A DNA stretch of 6,942 bases from Candidatus Dormiibacterota bacterium (GTDB taxonomy: Bacteria > Chloroflexota > Dormibacteria > UBA8260): the NCBI GenBank assembly GCA_955652545.1, contig CATPCA010000028.1, positions 1 to 6,942 of the forward strand. Reading direction: 5' to 3'. This document shows, piece after piece, positions 1 to 6,942 of this stretch. A program made the position numbers and the translations under genes. Every line of letters starts with the position of its first letter. Position 1 is the first letter of the stretch. Under the pieces are notes generated by a model that was not told the DNA's origin, did no database searches, and was given only the letters and a program-made list of their open reading frames with translations.

Positions 1-681
1 ATGGCGGCCGGTGACCTGCACCTCGTCGTGCACCTTGCGCGCGCCGGTTGGATCCGTTGGCGGGACCGCGTGACCGAGGCACGGCCCAGCCTTCGCGGGC
101 CGATGGCCCTTCAATTGGAACTCGCGGGAGGCGCCGGTATCGATGTCACCGAGCAGGGCACCGAGAAGCGCCTCGCCCTGTATGTGGTGCGCGATCCCGT
201 GACCGACGTTCCCGGCATCGCTCGGTTGGGCGTCGACGTCCTCGACCCCTCGCTCGACGGCGGGCGCCTCGCCGAGCTGTTGCGCGAACGGCGCGGCCAG
301 CTGAAGACCATCATCGCCGACCAATCCGTGGTGGCGGGGGTCGGCAACGCCTATTCAGACGAGGTGCTCCACGCCGCCGGCCTCTCGCCTTTCCGCCAGG
401 CGGGAGCCCTGAGCACTGACGAGGTCGGACGGCTCTACGTGGCACTGCGATCCGTCATGGCCGGCGCCGTGGAGCGTGCGGCGGCCGTCGACATCGGCGA
501 GCTCAAACCCGACAAGAAGCAGCACCTCCACGTCCATGGCCGAGCCGGCCAGCCGTGCCCCACCTGCGGCGACGCGATCCGCGAGGTGTCGCTGTCGACA
601 CGATCCTTCCAGTACTGCCCGAGCTGCCAGACAGAGGGCCGGATCCTGGCCGACCGCCGCCTCAGCCGCCTCTTGAAGTAG
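1..681 (+). CDS. Fpg/Nei family DNA glycosylase, 5' end outside window
   Basis: This is a base-excision-repair glycosylase/AP lyase of the formamidopyrimidine-DNA glycosylase / endonuclease VIII family, which removes oxidised bases. The 226 visible residues start around the first-domain beta strand (LHLVVHLARAGWIRW at 6-20). They continue through the helix-two-turn-helix region with the family signature GNAYSDE (115-121) and end in a zinc finger with C186, C189, C206 and C209 (C-x2-C, 16 residues, C-x2-C). R201 in the finger loop fits the DNA-contacting arginine of the family. The protein ends in LADRRLSRLLK, a tail I associate with an actinobacterial subgroup. Family members have about 270-290 residues and use an N-terminal proline as nucleophile in a PELPE-like start. 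That part and the conserved beta-hairpin lysine are missing, so the ATG at position 1 is almost certainly internal and the gene starts upstream. Lesion specificity cannot be told from this fragment. The stop is at 679-681. Confidence 0.9.
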   Translation: MAAGDLHLVVHLARAGWIRWRDRVTEARPSLRGPMALQLELAGGAGIDVTEQGTEKRLALYVVRDPVTDVPGIARLGVDVLDPSLDGGRLAELLRERRGQLKTIIADQSVVAGVGNAYSDEVLHAAGLSPFRQAGALSTDEVGRLYVALRSVMAGAVERAAAVDIGELKPDKKQHLHVHGRAGQPCPTCGDAIREVSLSTRSFQYCPSCQTEGRILADRRLSRLLK

Positions 682-684
682 CTG

Positions 685-1344
685 TCATCTTCGTCGCGCC
701 ATCGTCAGGCCGTCGGCGATGGGAAGGATCACGGTGTCGACGTCGTCGTTGGCGATGAGCCAGTCGTTGAACGCGCGGATGTGGGCGGCGTCGGCGTCAC
801 CGTCCGCGTCGGCCTCGATCACTCTGCCGCTCCAGAGCACGTTGTCCACGAGGAGCAGCCCGTTGGGCCGCAACCGGGGGATCAGCTGTTCGGCGTAATC
901 GCGATAGCCGCGCTTGTCGGCGTCGATGAACGCGAGGTCGATCGTCGGCGACGGGTCGAGGCTGCGAAGCGTCTCCGACGCGGGAGCGATGCGCAGGTCG
1001 ATACGGTCGGCGACGCCGGCGGCAGCCCAGTGGCTGCGTCCGATCGAGGTCCATTCCTCACTGACGTCGCAGCAGACCAGGCGCCCGTCCTGCGCCAGCC
1101 CGCGCGCGATGCAGAGCGCTGAGTAGCCGGTGAAGGTGCCGACCTCGACGGCGCTCCTCACCCCGACCGCGGCCGTCAGCACGGTGAGAAACGCACCCTG
1201 CTCAGGCGCGATCTGCATGCCGCTGACATCGCCCAGGGCTCCGGTCTGCTCGATCAGCGAGCGCTGCACATCGTCAAGCGGCAGCGAGTGCTCAACGATG
1301 TACCGATGGAGCGCTTCGTTGAGGAGGAAGCTCTTGGGGCTCAT
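685..1344 (-). CDS. SAM-dependent O-methyltransferase, caffeoyl-CoA OMT-like (Methyltransf_3)
   Basis: This predicted cytosolic class I methyltransferase has 219 residues, the usual length for the bacterial caffeoyl-CoA/catechol O-methyltransferase-like family, which methylates hydroxyl groups using SAM and a divalent metal. Visible motifs are the SAM-binding EVGTFTGYS (67-75), CDVSEEW (92-98), the metal/catalytic FIDADKRGYRDY (139-150) and LLLVDNVLWSGRV (163-175), with D141, D167 and N168 as likely metal ligands. The C-terminus LPIADGLTMARRR is typical. The start at 1344 is chosen because MSPKSFLLNEAL matches the usual beginning of this family. The frame stays open upstream but has no plausible start or conserved sequence there. 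No Shine-Dalgarno sequence is visible; a small hairpin abuts the ATG instead. The gene converges with the glycosylase gene (3 nt between stops) and is divergent from the next gene. The substrate cannot be inferred from the neighbours. Confidence 0.88.
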   Translation of the reverse strand: MSPKSFLLNEALHRYIVEHSLPLDDVQRSLIEQTGALGDVSGMQIAPEQGAFLTVLTAAVGVRSAVEVGTFTGYSALCIARGLAQDGRLVCCDVSEEWTSIGRSHWAAAGVADRIDLRIAPASETLRSLDPSPTIDLAFIDADKRGYRDYAEQLIPRLRPNGLLLVDNVLWSGRVIEADADGDADAAHIRAFNDWLIANDDVDTVILPIADGLTMARRR

Positions 1345-1359
1345 CGCGGGTGAACCGCG
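1345..1359. repeat. Perfect dyad next to the O-methyltransferase start codon
   Basis: CGCGG (1345-1349), a 5-nt spacer and CCGCG (1355-1359) form a perfect inverted repeat lying directly against the minus-strand ATG at 1344. On the plus side it ends just before a TTG (1360-1362) that opens the frame of the divergent gene. In the methyltransferase mRNA it could form a short GC hairpin where a ribosome binding site would normally be. It could instead be a half-site for a DNA-binding protein. At this GC content a 5-bp dyad may also be chance, and I see no convincing -35/-10 pair on either strand between 1345 and 1455. Confidence 0.3.
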
Positions 1360-1455
1360 TTGGCGTCGTGCGCTGAGGTGGTTTTCGTACCCTGCTCCCG
1401 TGCCGCGCTGTCGAACGATTCTCTGGCCGGCGCCTGCGGTCGGCGGCGGACGACG

Positions 1456-1902
1456 GTGAGGGTAGCTGCTGGGGGCGACCTCCAGCGCGCGCTCTGGGCA
1501 CTGCGCGCGTACGACACCACCGCGCTCGCGACGGTCAGCGCGTCGGGGCCGCATGTGGCAGGTGTGTACTTTGCGCCGGAGATTGACGGGGAGCGCATCC
1601 GTCTCCTCGCCGCCATCATCGACGGGTCGCGCAAGGCCGCCGACCTCGCCGACGACCCGAGGGTTGCGTTCGTGTGCTCGCCCGGAAACCCGTCAAGATG
1701 GATCCAGGGCTCAGGTACCGCGTACCGTCCCGACGCGGACGACGCCGGCCGGATGGAGATCTTCCGCAGGCTCGTCGCCCACGCGCCCGGCGCCAGGCAG
1801 TTCGTCGACCGGCTGCCGGTTCACCCGGTGATCATCGAGGTGCGCGACCTCAAGGTGGTCGAGGCGATCGGCACTCCACCCCTGCGACTCCACTTCGAGT
1901 GA
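1456..1902 (+). CDS. PPOX (pyridoxamine 5'-phosphate oxidase) fold, flavin- or F420-binding protein
   Basis: This small split-barrel protein, 148 residues from the chosen start, belongs to the pyridoxamine-phosphate-oxidase-like superfamily. Its members bind FMN, F420 or haem and carry out varied redox reactions. Recognisable elements are the first strand pair TTALATVSASGPHVAGVYF (21-39), a second strand with ERIRLLAAI (47-55), the cofactor-phosphate element DGSRKAADLADDPRVAFVC (56-74) and a later strand WIQGSGTAY (82-90). An alpha-helical insert and a final PVIIEVRDLKVVEAIG (124-139) strand follow. The start is uncertain. GTG at 1456 is preferred because the sequence before it is not family-like, has less GC-biased third positions, and GGCGGA lies 5 nt upstream. 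TTG at 1360 and GTG at 1378 are in-frame alternatives. Sequence alone does not separate F420 from FMN binding, and the substrate is unknown. It is not a canonical pdxH, being shorter and without the typical C-terminal substrate-binding region. Confidence 0.75.
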   Translation: MRVAAGGDLQRALWALRAYDTTALATVSASGPHVAGVYFAPEIDGERIRLLAAIIDGSRKAADLADDPRVAFVCSPGNPSRWIQGSGTAYRPDADDAGRMEIFRRLVAHAPGARQFVDRLPVHPVIIEVRDLKVVEAIGTPPLRLHFE

Positions 1903-1917
1903 CGGCGGCCGGGGTGG
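1876..1917. terminator. Possible bidirectional terminator between convergent genes
   Basis: CCACCCC (1876-1882) and GGGGTGG (1911-1917) are exact reverse complements flanking a 28-nt loop. The loop itself contains a smaller hairpin, CACT-TCG-AGTG (1891-1901). The structure overlaps the last codons of the PPOX gene and most of the 19-nt gap before the aroA stop codon (minus strand). Its position fits a shared terminator for two convergent units. There is no T-tract on either side, so it is not a classical intrinsic terminator, and the long loop weakens the case. Confidence 0.3.
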
Positions 1918-1921
1918 CGGC

Positions 1922-3229
1922 TCAGCGCGATCCGCTGACCAGCGCGGCGAGGTCGTCGAAGAACCCCGGATAGGAGACGGCGACGCAGCCGGCGCCGGCG
2001 ATGGTCGACTCGCCGTCCTCGGCCGCGACCAGCGCGGCAGCCATCGTCCAGGCCATCGCCAGCCGGTGGTCGCCCGCGGCGTCAAGTCGCGCGGGGCGCA
2101 GCGGCACCGGCCCGTCGATGACCAGCCCGTCGGGGATCTCCTCGACCGTCGCCCCCAGCGCGCGCAGCCCGGTCACCAGGGCGCCGAGGCGGTCCGACTC
2201 CTTGTTGCGGAGTTCGCCGGCACCGTGGATCTCGGTGCGTCCCTCGGCCTGGGTGGCCACCACGGCGATCGCGGGCAGCTCGTCGATGCAGCGCGGCACC
2301 AGGGCGGGGTGCACGGTGACGCCGTGCAGCGGCGCGCCCCTGACCGTCACATCGCCGACCGGCTCGACGTCGGCCGCCATCGGCCCCTCCTCCACCTCGA
2401 CACCCGCCCCCATCGCGTGCAGCACGTCAAGGATGCCGATGCGCCCGGGGTTGAGCCCGACGCCCGCGCAGCGCACCCGCCACCCCGGCCGCGCCGCGGC
2501 CAGCGCAAGGAAGAACGCCGCCGAGCTGATGTCGCCCGGGATGGCGATGCCGAATGGGTCGAGCGGTTCGGGTCGCAATGTGATCGCCGCGCCGTCGGTG
2601 GTGAGGTCGGCGCCGCACGCGTGGAGCAGCCGCTCGGTGTGGTCGCGCGTCGGCAGCGACTCGCGCACGACGGTGGGTCCCTGCGCATTGAGCCCAGCAA
2701 GGAGGATTGCCGACTTCACCTGGGCGCTGGCCACCACCAGCCGGTGCTCGATGCCCGCCGGGGTTGCGGTCCCGGAGATGTGCACGGGCGCGTGGCCGTC
2801 GGTCGTGGTGACGACCGCGCCGACGGCGTTCAGCGGTTGGGCAACGCGATCCATCGGGCGGCGGCGCAGTGAGGTGTCCCCGTCGAGGGTGGCGGTGAGG
2901 TCGTGCGCGGCGAGCACGCCGGCCATCAGCCGCATGGTCGTGCCCGAGTTGGCGCAGTCGAGGACGGCGCCCGGCGAGTGGAGTGTTCGCCCGGGGCCGG
3001 CGCCGTCGAGTGACACCCGCCCCGCGTCGAAGGGTCGCACCGCGCCGCCGCATCTACGCAGCACGTCGGCAGTGGCGGCGACGTCGGCCGCAGGCGAGAG
3101 GTTGCCGACATAGCTGCGCCCGCGGATCAGCGCGCCAAGGATGAGCGCGCGATGGCTGATCGACTTGTCACCCGGCACCGTCATGGTGCCGTCCAGGTGC
3201 GCGATGCCGCCGACCCGCGTCTCACCCAT
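1922..3229 (-). CDS. aroA: 3-phosphoshikimate 1-carboxyvinyltransferase (EPSP synthase)
   Basis: AroA transfers the enolpyruvyl group of PEP to shikimate-3-phosphate, giving EPSP, the direct precursor of chorismate. At 435 residues it has the full family length. Motifs in order: PGDKSISHRALI (19-30, K22), NSGTTMR (94-100), LRRRPMDR (121-128, R124), SAQVKSAILLAGL (168-180), LPTRDHTERLL (192-202), PGDISSAAFF (231-240), IDELPA (315-320, catalytic D316), ELRNKESDRL (339-348, E344), DHRLAMAW (387-394) and VSYPGFF (418-424). G97 occupies the position of E. coli Gly96. The start at 3229 follows conserved spacing to the PGDKS motif. A GGAG at 3243-3246 lies 13 nt before this ATG and 10 nt before an adjacent in-frame GTG (3232), so the protein may begin one codon earlier. 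It is the last gene of the trp unit, 22 nt after trpA. Neither cmk nor tyrA follows it. Confidence 0.96.
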   Translation of the reverse strand: MGETRVGGIAHLDGTMTVPGDKSISHRALILGALIRGRSYVGNLSPAADVAATADVLRRCGGAVRPFDAGRVSLDGAGPGRTLHSPGAVLDCANSGTTMRLMAGVLAAHDLTATLDGDTSLRRRPMDRVAQPLNAVGAVVTTTDGHAPVHISGTATPAGIEHRLVVASAQVKSAILLAGLNAQGPTVVRESLPTRDHTERLLHACGADLTTDGAAITLRPEPLDPFGIAIPGDISSAAFFLALAAARPGWRVRCAGVGLNPGRIGILDVLHAMGAGVEVEEGPMAADVEPVGDVTVRGAPLHGVTVHPALVPRCIDELPAIAVVATQAEGRTEIHGAGELRNKESDRLGALVTGLRALGATVEEIPDGLVIDGPVPLRPARLDAAGDHRLAMAWTMAAALVAAEDGESTIAGAGCVAVSYPGFFDDLAALVSGSR

Positions 3230-3251
3230 CACGGCCCGGTCGCTCCGCACG

Positions 3252-4049
3252 TCATGTCGGCTGCAGCATCCCGCGGAGGAAGTCCGACGCCGCGCCCGCC
3301 CCGTCGTCCGGGCGCGCCGCCATCGCAGCGACCAGGGCTGACCCGACCACCGCCGCCTCGCAGCGGCCGCGCAGCGCGAGCAGGTGTTCATGCCTGGACA
3401 GGCCAAAACCCATCGCCCGGGGCAGCGTCGTGTGGGTGCGGACTCGATCGAGCAGCTCGAACGCCTCGGCGGCGACGTGGCGTCGTGCACCGGTGGTCCC
3501 GGTGACGCTGACGCAGTAGATGAAGCCTGCCGCGGTGCGACAGGCCCGTTCGATGCGCTCGTCGGGCGTTGTCGGCGCGACCATGGGAATGAGCGCGAGC
3601 CCGTGTGCGGCCGCGTCGGCGTGGGCCTCATCGGCCTCGTCTGTGGGAAGGTCGGGGACGATCAGGCCATCCACCCCGGCGCCGGCCGCGTCGGCGCAGA
3701 ACCGGTCGAGGCCCATGCTGAGGACGGGATTGACGTAGGTCATCAACGCGAGCGGTAGCGTCACCCCGGCAGCGCGCGCGGCCGCAGCCTGGTCGATGGC
3801 GAGTCGCGCGGTCATGCCGTTGCGCAGCGCCTGCCAGCCGGCACTCTGGATGGTCGGGCCGTCGGCGAGGGGATCGCTGAACGGGATGCCGATCTCGGCG
3901 GCCGCACAACCGGCTTTCTGCACCGCCAGGAGCACCGCGACGGTGTCGTCACGCCGTGGGAAGCCCGCGGTGACGTAGGGCATCAGCGCGGGCAGACCGT
4001 CGCTGCGATCCCCGGTCAGCGCCGCACGCAGGCGCTCACCGGGGTGCAT
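3252..4049 (-). CDS. trpA: Tryptophan synthase alpha chain
   Basis: TrpA cleaves indole-3-glycerol phosphate to indole and glyceraldehyde 3-phosphate. The indole is channelled to TrpB within the alpha2beta2 complex. The 265-residue protein has the expected length and TIM-barrel motifs: PYVTAGFP (24-31), [17 protein letters not shown] (52-68) with catalytic E52 and D63 (E49 and D60 in Salmonella TrpA), TYVNPVL (104-110), [10 protein letters not shown] (131-140), the loop [12 protein letters not shown] (178-189), GFGLS (214-218) and VVGSALV (234-240). It starts inside the end of trpB, with a 14-nt overlap, and only a weak GGAT precedes the ATG. Its translation is therefore probably coupled to trpB, which suits a 1:1 complex. 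The ATG is the only start that fits the family's N-terminal GERL-type beginning. aroA follows after 22 nt. Confidence 0.97.
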   Translation of the reverse strand: MHPGERLRAALTGDRSDGLPALMPYVTAGFPRRDDTVAVLLAVQKAGCAAAEIGIPFSDPLADGPTIQSAGWQALRNGMTARLAIDQAAAARAAGVTLPLALMTYVNPVLSMGLDRFCADAAGAGVDGLIVPDLPTDEADEAHADAAAHGLALIPMVAPTTPDERIERACRTAAGFIYCVSVTGTTGARRHVAAEAFELLDRVRTHTTLPRAMGFGLSRHEHLLALRGRCEAAVVGSALVAAMAARPDDGAGAASDFLRGMLQPT

Positions 4050-5235
4050 CGTCGTGATCCGTGTCGTGGGCGCGGACGGTGTCGATGTCCTTGTCCCCCC
4101 GTCCCGACAGGCAGACGACGACGAGCGACTCGACCGGCATCCCCGCCGCGAGCCGTTCGGCCTCGTGCAGCGCGTGGCTGGACTCCAGCGCCGGGATGAT
4201 CCCTTCGAGGCGGCACAACCGGTGGAAGGCAGAGACCGCCTGCTCATCGTCGGCGCTGGCGTACCGCACCCGGCCGCTGTCCCGCAGGGCGCTGTGCTCC
4301 GGCCCCACGCCCGGGTAGTCGAGGCCGGCGCTGATCGAGTGGGCCGTGAGCACCTGGCCGTCCTCGTCCTGCATCAGGTAGCTGTGCGAACCGTGCAGGA
4401 CGCCGGGTCGTCCGCGGTTCAGCGGTGCGGCATGCTCAGCGGACTGCAGCCCGCGGCCGGCGGCCTCGACACCGACGAGTTGCACAGTGGCGTCGTCGAG
4501 GAACGCGGCGAACATGCCGATGGCGTTGCTGCCGCCGCCGACGCACGCGACCACGGCGGCAGGCAAGCTGCGCAGCCGGGCGAGGCACTCGGCGCGTGTC
4601 TCGTCGCCGATGACGCGCTGGAGGCTGCGCACCAGCGTGGGATACGGATGGGGCCCGACGCTGCTGCCGATCACGTAATGGGTGTCACCGACGTTGGTCA
4701 CCCAGTCGCGGATCGCCTCGCTGGTGGCGTCCTTGAGTGTCCCGGCGCCGCTGTCCACCGGCACCACCACAGCCCCGAGCAAGCGCATCCGATACACGTT
4801 GAGCGACTGGCGGCGCATGTCCTCGCGACCCATGTACACCGTGCAGGGCAGCCCAGCCCGGGCGCACGCTGTCGCGGTCGCCACCCCATGCTGGCCGGCG
4901 CCGGTCTCGGCGATGATCCGTCGCTTGCCCATCCGCTCCGCGAGGAGCACCTGTCCCAGCGCATTGTTGATCTTGTGCGCACCGGTGTGGAGCAGGTCCT
5001 CGCGCTTCAGCCAGATCTGCGCCCCGCCCGCGGCGGCGCTGAGACGCGACGCGTGGGTCAGCGGCGTCGGCCGGCCGGCGCAATCGTGGAGCAGGGTGCG
5101 CAGCTCCTCCTGGAACCCTTCGTCGGTGGCGGCCTCCGCCATCGCGTCGACCAGCTCGGCCAGCGCGGGGACGACGGTCTCCGGGACGTAGGCGCCGCCG
5201 TACGGGCCGAAGCGTCCCTCCGGTGCGATCACCAT
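4036..5235 (-). CDS. trpB: Tryptophan synthase beta chain
   Basis: TrpB is the PLP enzyme that condenses indole with L-serine to give L-tryptophan. It has 399 residues and is complete. Visible landmarks are [13 protein letters not shown] (8-20), [19 protein letters not shown] (77-95) with PLP-binding K88, AETGAGQHG (109-117) with catalytic E110, the phosphate-binding GGGSNAIG (233-240), [10 protein letters not shown] (305-314) with D306, and CLSGRGDKD (375-383), where S377 should face the PLP pyridine nitrogen. This is the TrpB1 type that partners with TrpA, not the TrpB2 type. The start at 5235 overlaps the end of trpF by 7 nt. AGGAG at 5240-5244 lies 4 nt upstream. The second codon is GTG, 7 nt from AGGAG, so initiation one codon later is possible. 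The acidic, histidine-containing tail ([10 protein letters not shown]) lies largely in the overlap with trpA and is not conserved family sequence. Confidence 0.97.
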   Translation of the reverse strand: MVIAPEGRFGPYGGAYVPETVVPALAELVDAMAEAATDEGFQEELRTLLHDCAGRPTPLTHASRLSAAAGGAQIWLKREDLLHTGAHKINNALGQVLLAERMGKRRIIAETGAGQHGVATATACARAGLPCTVYMGREDMRRQSLNVYRMRLLGAVVVPVDSGAGTLKDATSEAIRDWVTNVGDTHYVIGSSVGPHPYPTLVRSLQRVIGDETRAECLARLRSLPAAVVACVGGGSNAIGMFAAFLDDATVQLVGVEAAGRGLQSAEHAAPLNRGRPGVLHGSHSYLMQDEDGQVLTAHSISAGLDYPGVGPEHSALRDSGRVRYASADDEQAVSAFHRLCRLEGIIPALESSHALHEAERLAAGMPVESLVVVCLSGRGDKDIDTVRAHDTDHDDAPR

Positions 5236-5872
5236 CCCGCTCCTGACGCTGCGGCGGCGGACGCGTCGCGAGCCGCCGCGACGAACGCGGCCACCAGCGC
5301 GGGGTCCTTGACGCCGGGGGCTGACTCGAGCCCGCTCGACGCATCGACGCCACAGGGCCGCACCGTTTCGATGGCGGCCGCGACGTTGGCCGCCGTGAGC
5401 CCGCCGGCGAGGATCACCGGACGATGCCGCGCCAGAGCCGCGGCGGCGACCTCGTCGACGCGCCGCCCCGTGCCACCGGGAAGGCCGCCATCCCCGTTCG
5501 GGGCCGAGTCGAGCAGCACGAGACAGTCGGGCCACCATTCGTTGGTGAACGCCGTTCTCGGGTCGCGGTCATTGATGGCGCGGATGACGGGCACGGACGC
5601 CTCCCACGCCAGCGACGGCGACACCGCCCCGTGCACCTGGACGGCGGCGAGCCCGTACCGCTGCGCAGCCTCGTCGCAGTCCGACACGGACGGCGCGACC
5701 ATGACTCCGACCAGGCCGGCTCGGCCGCGAACCCGGCGACACACGGCGCGCGCGGCGGCGGCGTCGACGTGGCGCGGACTTCCCTCGACCAGCACCAGGC
5801 CGAGCCAGTCGGCTCCCGCCTCGATGGCGACCTCCGCGATCTCCGGCGTGCGCACGCCACAGACCTTGACGA

Positions 5873-5876
<4 letters not shown>
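5229..5876 (-). CDS. trpF: Phosphoribosylanthranilate isomerase
   Basis: TrpF isomerises N-(5'-phosphoribosyl)anthranilate to CdRP, the substrate of TrpC. The 215-residue TIM-barrel protein has the family landmarks: KVCGV (4-8) with general-base C7, SPRHV (34-38), VQVHG (79-83), LLD (121-123) with likely general-acid D123, GGTG (134-137), ILAGGL (155-160) and [16 protein letters not shown] (176-191). The usual F-D-W after GGTG is V-D-E here. A short Gly-rich stretch (NGDGGLP, 127-133) precedes GGTG. The start is GTG at 5876, which overlaps the trpC stop as GTGA, with GGAGGA (5881-5886) 4 nt upstream. No ATG is available nearby. The gene is separate from trpC, unlike the fused TrpCF of E. coli or Corynebacterium. 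Many actinobacteria lack trpF and use the dual HisA/TrpF enzyme PriA instead. Confidence 0.95.
5240..5244 (-). promoter_or_regulatory. Ribosome binding site of trpB
   Basis: AGGAG on the minus strand, inside the end of the trpF coding sequence, lies 4 nt before the trpB ATG and 7 nt before the GTG that follows it. It supports a start at this position and independent ribosome loading on trpB within the operon. Confidence 0.6.

Positions 5877-6942
<1,066 letters not shown>

Noticed and set aside
1..681. The glycosylase read as a complete short protein or a pseudogene
   Set aside because: The visible part begins in the middle of the first domain and the ATG merely coincides with the window edge. 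All visible C-terminal motifs are intact, so truncation by the window is the simpler reading.
1345..1554. A 70-residue N-terminal extension of the O-methyltransferase
   Set aside because: The extra sequence is Arg-rich, overlaps the divergent gene and does not match the family, which begins at MSPKS.
2001..3113. Plus-strand open frames of 370 and 268 codons antisense to aroA
   Set aside because: Both are low-complexity translations of the reverse complement of a well-conserved EPSP synthase gene, with no start context or domain.
3230..3631. A long N-terminal extension of aroA reaching into trpA
   Set aside because: The frame is open upstream, but the extra residues are an out-of-frame reading of trpA. 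EPSP synthases start about 20 residues before the PGDKS motif, as given by the ATG at 3229.

Overview
The window is a dense, high-GC (by eye close to 70%) bacterial chromosomal segment with strong G/C preference at third codon positions. It contains nine protein genes and almost no intergenic DNA. The Fpg/Nei-type glycosylase with a LADRRLSRLLK tail, the MSPKS-type O-methyltransferase and the PPOX-fold flavin/F420 protein all look actinobacterial, so I read this as Actinomycetota. A free-standing trpF argues against a Streptomyces or Mycobacterium type, where PriA usually replaces TrpF, and favours a deeper-branching actinobacterial lineage. That placement is inference.

Left part (1-1902): the 3' end of a DNA repair glycosylase gene (+ strand, 5' end outside the window) converges with a SAM-dependent O-methyltransferase gene (- strand), with 3 nt between the stops. 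The O-methyltransferase gene is divergent from a small split-barrel oxidoreductase gene (+ strand). A perfect 5-bp dyad sits directly against the methyltransferase start codon.

Right part (1922-6942, all - strand): a tryptophan operon read from the right edge inwards as trpG (3' part only), trpC, trpF, trpB, trpA, then aroA. The first four junctions overlap (4, 4, 7 and 14 nt) and aroA follows trpA after 22 nt, so this looks like one translationally coupled transcription unit. TrpG supplies ammonia for anthranilate synthesis. TrpF isomerises phosphoribosylanthranilate, TrpC closes the indole ring, and TrpA/TrpB form the synthase that makes tryptophan. AroA makes EPSP, the precursor of chorismate, so it feeds the same pathway from upstream. 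trpD is not between trpG and trpC, and trpE is not in the window; both must lie beyond the right edge or elsewhere. The operon converges on the PPOX gene with 19 nt between stops, and a 7-bp inverted repeat there may be a shared terminator.

I see no RNA gene, mobile element, CRISPR array, prophage gene or defence system. Nothing points to a new biological system. The points of interest are operon architecture and a few sequence details.
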